64,000 bases of DNA from Agarophyton chilense (Eukaryota > Rhodophyta > Florideophyceae > Gracilariales > Gracilariaceae): assembly GCA_030374765.1 (NCBI GenBank), contig JARGXX010000022.1, positions 1,054,001 through 1,118,000 of the forward strand, given 5' to 3'. Within the stretch, counting starts at the first letter, position 1, and every line of letters starts with the position of its first letter. The translations under genes were made by a program, and so were the position numbers. The notes under the pieces are model-generated. The model had not been told where the DNA came from. It did not search any database and saw only the letters and a program-made list of their open reading frames with translations. Below, piece after piece: positions 33,742 through 41,732 of this stretch.

Positions 33742-35679
33742 TCACGGGTTCGGCTCACCACCCCCGGGTTGGTTACCTCCCTGGAGGCGGGTGATCAAGG
33801 CCTCGCGCATCGCGGCAACATCGCCCCTCGCTGCGTTGGTCCCCAGCCCCACCTGTCGCAGGAACTGGGAGATCACGGCCGCTTGACCCGCCGGAGCGGA
33901 GCTCGCATCGCCTGGGGCGGACGCCCCACCACTTGGGAGATTCACCGGTGGAACCGGAGGTGGTCCAGCTACCGCATACTCCGACCCAGCCCCCGCGGGG
34001 TTATTCAAACCCGCGTAAGGCGTGGCTGGCGTCCCCGCGTTAGAGGGACCTTCCGCTTCGGATCCCTCGACCTCCGCCTCGGCGTACGCTTCCCCGTCGT
34101 CGGGTTCGTTGTCCACCATTGGATCGTCGCCGTCGTAGACGTGGCAATATTCATCCGCGTCCACGAAACCGATGGGATGCCCCTCGGGGATATGGCGTGG
34201 TGCAAACCGGAGTTCGTTCGCTTCCTCCGCGGAGATTTCGTGCCCTTCCCAGGGGTCAAAGTATACGAAATCACCTCCCAAGGGAGTACGCCTTCCTGGT
34301 GACAGGTCCTGACCCCGGCTACCCACGGTGCGCCCACTTTGTTCAATCGGAACGGCAGTCCAGTCCAACTGGTCGATGTAATCGAGAAGACCCGCCACTT
34401 CCCCGGCGTTGGTTACTCCACCAAGTGGGATGCTCAGGTCCAGGCTGCGAATCGCGGACCTCAACCGGAACGGGAGGAACCACAGTCTGTACTGGTCATA
34501 CACCTCCCAGAGGAGGAACACCGCCGCGCGGACTGCCCATTCGGTAATCACCACGGACCACAGTCCGGACTCGGGATCCTCGATGAGGTACGAACCGTAA
34601 TACGTGATGACGGGTGGCAGCTCGATGTAACAGCCCCGGCAGGCCTCGAGGTTCGACCACCACGGTGGAATGAGGACATAGCGACCCCGTCGGTCGGCCA
34701 CGCGAAGGCGTTCGATCTCCACGTTCTGATACGGGACCAAATACCCGAATCGGGATCGTGCTCGACGCTCGAAGCGGATCAGGGCGAGGAAGTTGGCCCG
34801 CGCAAGTCGACGCATGTAGCGGAATTCTGCCCGGATAATCGGTCGCGTCCAGCACATGGCCCTTTGCCGTGCTATCGGGATGCCCCTCCACGAGAGTGTT
34901 TCCAAACCCGCCAGGCGGTCGACGTAACCAATCTCACCTTGAGTGCGGTAAAGCCAAATGTCGGTGCCGAGACCATCGGGGATGGGATATTCGAAAGGAG
35001 CCCGGCGAAGCCGTTGATGGCCAAGAAGGACGAATGCCGCATGAGCGGAAGCCGAGGTTTCCCTACCCCGGCGCGCCACAGCGTGGACCGGAACCGCTAC
35101 GCGGCGTCGCCAATCCAACGAAGTTGTCGCCACGGCCGGAATATCGCCCGGAAGCATCCCGTTTCCATCGGTGTACATCGCTATGAGCGCTTCGTTTAAC
35201 ACCGCAATCGGGTGGAACCACGGCGCAAGCCGGAGAACGGACGCATGATGCCCAGGATGGCGCCCGACAAGCATGTCGTATGGCGGCCACCCTCTCGGGG
35301 GGAACATTCCGTACGGAGCAGCAGCCGCGTTTGCGGTAGGAATCTGCGGCGCAGCCGATGACGCGCTTTGCGGAAGCAGAGCGGACCGGAGGCCGGAGAA
35401 GTACCCCACAGGGAGACGGTTGGGTTGATTGTTTTGGTTGCTCATCGGTGAGCGAAGAGGCCAGATGACCGGAAGAGGAGACCGGCGAAGCGGGAGACGA
35501 TGCCGAGGAATCGGAGGACTGGCACGCAAGGATGCGGATTCGGTTGAGATGGAACGTTGAGAACGGTTGTTGCCAGGAGACTGGAGTTTTGCCGCACTGC
35601 GTTTCTTGGCACCGGATGAAGTGGATCCCAGCGAGCTGGTTGCACTCTTATGCATTCGTCTCGGCGCGTCGCCCACCAT
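33742..35679 (-). CDS. Element B antisense gene, 645-residue protein of unknown function (best copy)
   Basis: Uninterrupted on the minus strand. The ATG at 35677-35679 is 36 bp from the 3' LTR, the same distance as in element F. The N terminus (1-100) is Ser/Arg/Pro-rich and basic. The conserved core covers about 130-440: YDMLVGRHPGHHASVL (134-149), APWFHP (152-157), YRTQGEIGYVDRLA (244-257), RPIIRAEFR (279-287), GYLVPYQNVEIERLR (312-326), and a hydrophobic-aromatic segment (354-400) with YLIEDPESGLWSVV and LLWEVYDQYRLW. GGDFVYFDPWE follows at 468-478, then an acidic stretch (508-545), and a C-terminal helix-like motif AVISQFLRQVGLG (601-613). There is no signal peptide, no cysteine motif and no clear membrane span. 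I recognise no family. Homologues in A, E and F keep these motifs although the DNA has diverged, which argues for a real protein. The promoter would have to be in the 3' LTR. Confidence 0.8.
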   Translation of the reverse strand: MVGDAPRRMHKSATSSLGSTSSGAKKRSAAKLQSPGNNRSQRSISTESASLRASPPIPRHRLPLRRSPLPVIWPLRSPMSNQNNQPNRLPVGYFSGLRSALLPQSASSAAPQIPTANAAAAPYGMFPPRGWPPYDMLVGRHPGHHASVLRLAPWFHPIAVLNEALIAMYTDGNGMLPGDIPAVATTSLDWRRRVAVPVHAVARRGRETSASAHAAFVLLGHQRLRRAPFEYPIPDGLGTDIWLYRTQGEIGYVDRLAGLETLSWRGIPIARQRAMCWTRPIIRAEFRYMRRLARANFLALIRFERRARSRFGYLVPYQNVEIERLRVADRRGRYVLIPPWWSNLEACRGCYIELPPVITYYGSYLIEDPESGLWSVVITEWAVRAAVFLLWEVYDQYRLWFLPFRLRSAIRSLDLSIPLGGVTNAGEVAGLLDYIDQLDWTAVPIEQSGRTVGSRGQDLSPGRRTPLGGDFVYFDPWEGHEISAEEANELRFAPRHIPEGHPIGFVDADEYCHVYDGDDPMVDNEPDDGEAYAEAEVEGSEAEGPSNAGTPATPYAGLNNPAGAGSEYAVAGPPPVPPVNLPSGGASAPGDASSAPAGQAAVISQFLRQVGLGTNAARGDVAAMREALITRLQGGNQPGGGEPNP

Positions 35680-35702
35680 CGCGGATGTCGTACTCGCGCC
35701 TC

Positions 35703-35714
35703 AGGAGGGGGATA
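35703..35714 (+). promoter_or_regulatory. Element B polypurine tract
   Basis: AGGAGGGGGATA directly before the 3' LTR. On the other strand it lies in the 5' leader of the antisense gene. Confidence 0.75.
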
Positions 35715-36508
35715 TGAAGTGCAACCCTCGTGAGGGCCGTTTTCCAGGACTTGGTTGTTTTTCCGCCTCGGGCGATACTTGTGAGATCTATGAGTAATAC
35801 CGCTACTAGCGGGCTGGCGTAGCCAGGTGTATACGCGTCGTACGCGAAGTGCACCGGCGGCCGTGCGCCGTGGCCCCGATTCGGGTGTGACTTACCCACG
35901 TGTACCACGGGTGGCCCAGGACAGGTTGGCACAGCATAGCTGGATATTTCTCTATTTGTTTAGCTTTATTACACTAGGTTAGGGAGCTCTCTACAGTAGT
36001 CTACACTATATAGTGCCAGGGCGATCTCGCCCTGACACTCAGTAAACCTCCCCAACCAGGGTTCTTGGCTCTAAGTCTTTTTCCGCTTTCGCGAGTCTTC
36101 CACACTCTACGGAGGTGAAGCCGCGTTACTAACGGTAGACTTATCCACCCTGCGTCAACAGGAGACTCACCGCTTCTAGCGTGTATATCTTTCATACCAC
36201 TGCCGTGTTCTCGCCCCAGTATTGGGTTTGCTACATATTTCTTTTGGCTCTCGTGGCCCATGCCCCCGATCGCCCCCACTGGGTGGTCCCCCCTTTATCA
36301 CTTGCCCACTCCCGTGGAATACAGCTCATACCTGGTCTGCTCCCTTCTAGCATCCCGCACTCTCCCCGCTTGGCGTGCCGGTGAACCTCGGCCTTACACC
36401 CCGACTTAGTCGTGTTCACTCCGGAGAGGCTCCGTCGCCGTGCTACCCTCCTTGGAGGAAGACTCGGACATCTTCGTGTGTTTCCGCCGCCCTTGGCGTT
36501 GCACTACA
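35715..36508 (+). repeat. Element B 3' LTR
   Basis: 794 bp, same length as the 5' LTR, five substitutions. It is followed by the ATAAT duplication and then by the gag of element D. Confidence 0.95.
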
Positions 36509-36513
36509 ATAAT

Positions 36514-36847
36514 CTAGCTTAGCGGAGATTGCAAGCCTTATATCTTCTTCAGGCTCTTCAACCTTTCCAAAGCGTGTAATGAAAGCTTGCTTTACAGATC
36601 GGTAGTCTTTTGCTTCATCACGAAGTGAGCCATTCACTGCATACGAATCGTAGTAGAATTCGAAAGCCTTGTCTTCGAGGAAGCCAAGCAACTCAAGAGC
36701 CATATCTTCATCGGACTTTCCTCTCATCGCGACATTCTCGAAGTAAAAGAAAAACTTAACAACATCGATGGAAGATCCGTCAAAGCTTGTGAAAACGGAA
36801 CTGGAATCAGAAGAATTGCCTCCTCTAGAGTACCATGTGGGCACCAT
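36514..36847 (-). pseudogene. Element D gag, 5' part
   Basis: The ATG at 36845-36847 lies inside the 5' LTR. The frame reads through the LTR end and across the primer-binding site, then through a gag domain (FFYFENVAMRGKSDEDMALE, FEFYYDSYAV, FITRFGKVEEPEEDI). It stops matching at the insertion of B and resumes at 25722. It is unusual that gag begins in the LTR and encodes across the primer site. Confidence 0.78.
36822..36835 (-). promoter_or_regulatory. Element D primer-binding site
   Basis: Minus-strand TGGTACTCTAGAGG directly after the LTR. It begins TGG as expected for a tRNA 3' CCA. The primer is not identified. It is translated as part of gag. Confidence 0.6.
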
Positions 36848-37912
36848 AACGGGACTGTGATGCAGGGGGCTAAAATTAAAGCAAATAAATCAATGAAAAG
36901 TGCTTCTCGTAGACTCAAAAGCCCCAAAAGATGAAAGCGGCCAAGAAAGAACAAAGGCCAAAGCAGAAAACAGAAGAGTGTGTGGGCCAAAAGGACTCGA
37001 CCCAACACTAATGAAAAATGAAAACAAAGGGAGAGCACAGGCTCAATCTCTTGTAGAACTTCGACGACTTCTTAAAACTTCTTCAAACGACGCGAAACCC
37101 GAGACTTATGTCAAGGGCTACTAAGTGTCAGACACTCGGCTTCCGGTAAGACACTCCGAATGTGAGACAATTTCTGCAGCCTACGTACTTCTGCGCCAAC
37201 CAGAAGCACGCGTATACAATCCCTATAAGACTTCCCGAGGAGAGCTAATGACAGAAAGATATGCCTTCACTCATACAACCAAGCTAGCCTTTTGCGGGAA
37301 AGGTTACACGGCACGTCGCCTGCGGACAGAATCCCGTCCAGCACAACCGTCCGGAAACCACCAGGTCTTTCGACCGTCACTGTTATCCGAGCAAAAGCTC
37401 GAGTGGGGGCTCACAGCTGACAGAAGCGCCGTTGGTACACGCTGCCCGTCTCCCGTCCACGCCTAATGGCGCTTCAACCGGTCTTAGAGACGGTAGTGCC
37501 CCACCCTAATACGCGCTAGCGTTGTGCGCTTTGATGATTGACTATTACGGTTGATTAGGTTGAAAGAATGATTGAAAGATGTGGGGGTGGGGGCTTGAAG
37601 TGTGTGTCGATGGCTTGAGGTGAGTCGAGACTGAAGTCGGCGACTCTGGACCTCCTTTCATAGAGTTCAGAAGCATGCAGAACTACTCAGAAACTAATTT
37701 CCACCCTATGTGCTTCTAGGTTACTCCATTGGCTTCTAGAAGCCGTTGGAGCAGCACACTAACCAATCACGCTGCGCCAAATATGCAAAGCGTGGCGAAA
37801 ATGAGACCGTGACGTCAGCTACAGTAATGACGCTGATGTTCTAGCCTCGTCTGGCACACTCTACACGTGTGTGCCAGCAGTGCAGAACTTTCTACACATT
37901 CCGCGACCCACA
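36836..37912 (-). repeat. Element D 5' LTR
   Basis: 1077 bp. On the minus strand it starts TGTGGGTCGCGG and ends GGTGCCCACA. It is followed at once by TGGTACTCTAGAGG, the likely primer-binding site, which differs from that of A, B and C. The gag ATG lies 12 bp inside its 3' end. Confidence 0.9.
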
Positions 37913-38076
37913 GTGTGCGTTAGAGAGAGCATGATGCATTAAAATATATGTTTTGAAAACAGTATCTTGTTGTTATTACTAGTTGTAATGTAGTCGAAAA
38001 GCTAAGTTATCAAATGTTGTGTGCAAGGGATATGTTGTCGAAACACCTTCGTACACACGCATCTGCGCCCTCCCGA
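37913..38076 (+). repeat. Repeat R1, copy 2, right part
   Basis: Starts with the second GTGTG duplication of D, then matches copy 1 to GCGCCCTCCCGA. It ends about 60 bp before the ATG of the GT13 pseudogene. Confidence 0.88.
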
Positions 38077-38136
38077 CGCGAGTGCTGAAGGCGACACGAA
38101 GAGACCACATACCGCCCCAAGAGCAATGCCGCCAAA

Positions 38137-39330
38137 ATGACGGCGACGGTGCACACGGCGGTGCCCGCGGAGGTGCCCGCGGAGGTGCCCCACGGCGCCC
38201 TCGCGCACACGCGTCGCTGGCGCTCACTACGACGCGCCGTCGTGTGGCTGTCGCATATGCTCGTGCTTGCCGTGTTTCTTCTTTCGGGCACAACGCTCGT
38301 GCACATTGCGTACCCGGCGTTGTCAGCACCAGCACCAGCACCATCACCGTCGCCATTGCCGCGCCCGTTTGAATTCCCCATCGTCGTGTCGTGCGATCAG
38401 CAGGATGGCCACCACCCGCCCATTGATCGCCTTGTGCGTCATTTTGTGCCCTATTGGCACGCTCCCGCGCCATTCCTTTGTACTCTTGCGCCCACGTCAA
38501 GTGCTATGTCGATGAGCCAGATCCGCACCAGCCTGCGTTCGTCGATACCATTGCCCACCGCCGAATCACGCGTCATTACCACTGGGCTCTTGACACCGTC
38601 TTCTCCGCCGCGCTCACGTCGCACCCTGTGCACCGCGTCATCGTCCTGGAGGATGACATGCAAGTCGCCTCGAACATAGTTTGACTACTTCCGCGCCTTC
38701 ACCCCTGTGCTGGAATCTGACCCTTTCTTGTTCTGCGTGTCCGCGTGGAATGACAATGGCATCCCCGACGTCGCTTTGAACGACTCCCAGTTTCACCGAA
38801 CCGATTTGTTCCCGGGGCTCGGATGGATGTTGACGCGTGCCATGTGGCATGAACTAGAGCCAAAGTGGCCATCCAAGTACTGGGACTGGGACGATTGGAT
38901 ACGGTATTAACAACAAACAAAGTCTCGCCACTGCAGGCGTTTCACAATCGTTTCATTTTCAAGAGCACGTGTCGAAAGTGATCTTGTCACGACAAGCCGT
39001 CGATTTCTCCCGCCTCAATCTGTCCTATTTGAATGAACGCCAATACGATGAGTTCATCTTTGGGCGTATGAAACATGCTAGTGCGCTTTTCAAATTACCT
39101 CGCCGGCCGGCCTCAGAACGGAGACGTTATCGCATTTTATCCGGACGAGAATATGGATGCAATTAGCAAGCGTACGGGCACTATGGGAGACCATCGAAAC
39201 GGCGTGAGGCGTACTAGTTACAAAGGCGTGGTGGTGCTTCCGTGGAATGAGCACTGGGCGTTCATTGTCAGTCGTAGCTGGAAGCCGCCCGCGCGCTGTC
39301 AACTTGAAGGTCCCACTTGTTGTTGACTAC
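38137..39330 (+). pseudogene. MGAT1: GT13 N-acetylglucosaminyltransferase I (GnT-I) pseudogene
   Basis: GnT-I transfers GlcNAc to the alpha-1,3 arm of Man5GlcNAc2 in the Golgi and starts complex N-glycan synthesis. The frame at 38137 gives a type II membrane anchor (VVWLSHMLVLAVFLLSGTTL), a Pro/Ala stem and the start of the catalytic domain (FPIVVSCDQQD). A shift near 38480 leads to HYHWALDTVF and VIVLEDDMQVASNIV (the EDD metal motif). A second shift (38684) leads to FLFCVSAWNDNGIPDV, LFPGLGWMLTRAMWHELEP and WDWDDWIRY. A short stretch is missing, then HVSKVILSRQAVDFS, and after another shift DGVR-type end FYPDENMDAIS and RRTSYKGVVVLPW. Most family landmarks are present, but at least four frameshifts and a deletion make it inactive. 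A 36-bp GT-AG intron at 38911 was considered and is too short to trust. Confidence 0.82.
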
Positions 39331-39946
39331 TGTGCTGCTTTGGCTGCCATTGAGATGTTGGTAGCCACTTGTTTGAGAGCCCCGCCGAACAGAACCTTGA
39401 ACAATATCGTGGGGGTTCGCTTTGCAAGCGGTAGCTTTTCATGAAGTGCCGATGCTGCGCTCGGGATTACTACCATTGGTAACAGCGATATGAAAAAGGG
39501 CTGTTGGATAAATTGTGTTCCATGGTGATCGAACCACTTGGCCGCTCGGAGATGGAATCGGGAGTGGGCGGTTGCATCAGACTGGGACAGTAGCGCGCCA
39601 TGTTGTAGTGCGGATGACACATTGCAACCGCCGGTTGCGCATGACGGTGATTGGCTCCGGGCGACGCGGCGGCAGCCGGGCGATCTCTAAATGTAGCATG
39701 GGCCAGCTCGCTGGAATCTATGCTTCCGTTTTTGTTCTAATCGAACTTGGTGAACTGAACACCTAGACGAGGCACTTTCGGAACGCGGGCACGGTGGAGA
39801 TGGACGTGGTCACCACAAAGTGTCTGAGCTGCATATTTGGAGGATCAGTGTGGATGCAGCAGAGCGCTTGAGAAATGTGACACTTTCTCATGGGAAAGGA
39901 CTCCCTTTTCATGTAAAGTAATATGGTTTTGTTTATACATCATTCT
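39331..39946. other. No recognisable gene
   Basis: Sequence between the GT13 pseudogene and the 3' end of the Uma2-like gene. Short frames on both strands show no family resemblance. Confidence 0.45.
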
Positions 39947-41239
39947 TCAACGGCGGCTTTTAGGCTTCTTCTTAACTGGGCTAGTGGTTTTGCTACTATT
40001 CCGACTCCCACTAGAGTTGCTCATCTCATCCTTTGGAACAAATTTCTTAGCTATGGATTTGTAATGCCATTTCCTGACACGAGCTTCCTCTTCTCGTCTA
40101 CGGGCTTCCTTTGCATCCTCACGGGCTTTCTCTTCTCGCCTACGGGATTCCTCTTCTCGCCTACGGGCATCCTCACGGGTTTTCTCTTCTCGCCTACGGG
40201 CTTCCTTTGCATCCTCACGGGCTTTTTCTTCTCGCCTACGGGATTCCTCTGCATACTGAAGGGCTTTCTCTTCTCGCCTACGGGATTCCTCTTCTCGCCT
40301 ACGGGCATCCTCACGGGTTTTCTCTTCTCGCCTACGGGATTCCTTTGCATCCTGACGGGCTTTTTCTTCTCGCCTACGGGCTTCCTTTGCATCCTCACGG
40401 GCTTTCTTTCCATGCTCTAATTCATTAGACACCTTCCGTAGAGGAGAATCAGGGTCAGGATCATTAAACAAAGATTGCGGTTTGTGAGTTCCAAAAGGAC
40501 CAAGATCCGCAGGGCTAGCGCCACGATACACTTGTTTAGGGCCCCATCTGTTTGTATTCGAATCTCTGTCATAGACCTCCACGCGTTGATCTTTCTTGCC
40601 CTCTTCCTTACAGTTTGCGTCCCTGTTGATAATGATGTACTTATCCACCTTCGCCTTTTCGTACTCGGCCACTTTGACATCCGTGTCCGTACTTTCGTTG
40701 TGGCTGGTAATTTCTACAGCTGTTTGGACCTGTCCAGCAACCGGATTTGAGATCCTTCGCGACTTTGGGGAAAGCTGACTTCTTCGCGATGGCGACAACG
40801 GGGCTGCAGTGCTAACATCGGGCCTTCGTATGGTCCTTCTCAATGGGGGTTTCCCAGGAGAGGGAGGTGAACGGGGGATAGCAACACTCTCTTGTGATGC
40901 CGGTGGATATTTGGTCTGGCCTCTGAGATATCGTGCTGTGCCGTGGTTCTGCAAATACTTGGCTATGTTATCGTGGGGCCCTTCTGACATTGGTAGTGCG
41001 ACGAGAATACCTTCCACGTATTCGTATCTTCCATACACTGAAGGGTCTATGTCCAGGTATTCCTCCACCGAGCAGGGCTTGAGATCTAGCGAGCCCATTT
41101 CGGTTCTGGGCGGGGCAGTATCAGACGCTTCGACGAAAGAGGCAGGCCCCGAAGGTGGCGCATTCGGTTGGAGGTCAGATCGATCGCATTCAGGCTCTGG
41201 AGTACAAGGATGCGAACAAGACGGAAGCGGAAACTCCAT
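39947..41239 (-). CDS. Uma2-like (DUF820, PD-(D/E)XK fold) protein with long charged coiled coil
   Basis: 430 residues, uninterrupted. Residues 57-95 (SVEEYLDID, RYEYVEGILVALPMSEGPHD) match the start of the Uma2/DUF820 nuclease-fold domain. Residues 173-215 match its end (VEITSHNES, KVAEYEKAKVDKYIIINRD, QRVEVYDRD). The middle, which normally holds the central PD motif and strands, is replaced at 112-170 by a Pro/Ser/Arg-rich stretch, so nuclease activity is doubtful. Residues 265-378 are repeats of REEKAREDAKEARR type, predicted coiled coil, encoded by near-identical 42-63 bp units. The tail is basic. Cyanobacterial Uma2 proteins often carry a similar C-terminal coiled coil, which suggests origin by transfer; that is inference. 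It is on the opposite strand to the GT13 pseudogene. Confidence 0.65.
   Translation of the reverse strand: MEFPLPSCSHPCTPEPECDRSDLQPNAPPSGPASFVEASDTAPPRTEMGSLDLKPCSVEEYLDIDPSVYGRYEYVEGILVALPMSEGPHDNIAKYLQNHGTARYLRGQTKYPPASQESVAIPRSPPSPGKPPLRRTIRRPDVSTAAPLSPSRRSQLSPKSRRISNPVAGQVQTAVEITSHNESTDTDVKVAEYEKAKVDKYIIINRDANCKEEGKKDQRVEVYDRDSNTNRWGPKQVYRGASPADLGPFGTHKPQSLFNDPDPDSPLRKVSNELEHGKKAREDAKEARRREEKARQDAKESRRREEKTREDARRREEESRRREEKALQYAEESRRREEKAREDAKEARRREEKTREDARRREEESRRREEKAREDAKEARRREEEARVRKWHYKSIAKKFVPKDEMSNSSGSRNSSKTTSPVKKKPKSRR
40075..40415 (-). repeat. Tandem repeat encoding the coiled coil of the Uma2-like protein
   Basis: Plus-strand units such as TTCTCGCCTACGGG recur about every 21 bp, in higher-order blocks of 42-63 bp. 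The period is a multiple of three, so copy-number change keeps the frame. Confidence 0.8.
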
Positions 41240-41510
41240 TGCGCTGGCGTCGCTCTATGTTGTAGACGGTGTGGACTGGCGGTGGGCTTGCCAAGCACCG
41301 GACTCGATACATGTGAGGATTGCCTGCGATTCGGTTTGTCTCGAGACAGGTCGACAGCCGTGAGATTCTCAACCGTTGTAATTGCGGCAAGTGCCGAATC
41401 GGAACGACGTGGTCGACTCACAGGGAGCCATCCAATCAGACAACTCTAGATGGGCTCAAACAGAGTGCTGCAGATGTACTGGTGCGCTTACAGTACACAC
41501 GCCCGCCGCC

Positions 41511-41732
41511 GGTGCAAACGAGTCCTCGAAGGATGCCAAAAAGAAGACCACAAAAGAGCAAAGCCCATATACTTGTCAGAATTAACGGTTTTAGACGACG
41601 AGCCAATCATATAATAGACCGTCGTCACTGCTATGGTCTTTGTGCCGCCTTCCAACGGTGTAGCTCAAAATAGTCGAAAGGCAGGATTTTGCAAGTCGTG
41701 CGCTTATTTATAGACTACTAAAATTTGCAACG
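41511..41732 (+). repeat. Repeat R1, copy 3 (partial)
   Basis: About 222 bp matching 19862-20094 of copy 2, same orientation. It lies upstream of the Uma2-like gene. Copies 2 and 3 therefore bracket the GT13 and Uma2 genes in direct orientation. Confidence 0.85.

Larger units (their letters stand above)
25728..36508 (+). mobile_element. Element B: young chromodomain Ty3 element, integrase core missing, antisense gene intact
   Basis: 10,781 bp, inserted in the gag of D with a perfect ATAAT duplication (25723-25727 and 36509-36513). The LTRs are both 794 bp with five substitutions by my count. It encodes gag (one stop), protease, RT and RNase H. The integrase region jumps from the start of the zinc domain (FYWPALAVDCYTTV) straight into the Pro-rich tail, so the catalytic core is missing. 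The chromodomain and a 645-codon antisense gene follow. It must have used integrase in trans, or lost the core after insertion. Confidence 0.94.
20360..37912 (-). mobile_element. Element D: Ty3/gypsy element without chromodomain or antisense gene, split by element B
   Basis: LTRs of 1077 bp at each end, with TGTGGG...CCCACA termini and a perfect GTGTG duplication (20355-20359 and 37913-37917). Repeat R1 copy 1 (about 470-500) shows the unoccupied site. Without B (10,781 bp plus 5 bp) D is 6,767 bp. Gag and pol form one minus-strand frame with three stops. The integrase ends about 45 bp from the 3' LTR, so unlike A, B, C, E and F there is no room for an extra gene. Confidence 0.93.

Noticed and set aside
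33769..35199. Long plus-strand frames (177 and 286 codons) opposite the B antisense gene
   Set aside because: Arg/Pro/Gly-rich shadows that are not conserved in A.
33742..35679. Envelope glycoprotein in reverse orientation
   Set aside because: No signal peptide, no cysteine pattern and no clear membrane anchor.
38019..38372. GCC/GGT-rich frames opposite and beside the GT13 stem
   Set aside because: Low-complexity shadows of the Pro/Ala stem.
38910..38946. A short GT-AG intron in the GT13 pseudogene
   Set aside because: Only about 36 bp, and about 20 family residues are missing at that point, so a deletion explains it better.
40075..40415. CRISPR-like array
   Set aside because: The regular repeats have no unique spacers and lie in the coding sequence of a coiled coil.
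40417..40680. Second minus-strand frame inside the Uma2-like gene
   Set aside because: Out of frame with the coherent 430-codon protein.
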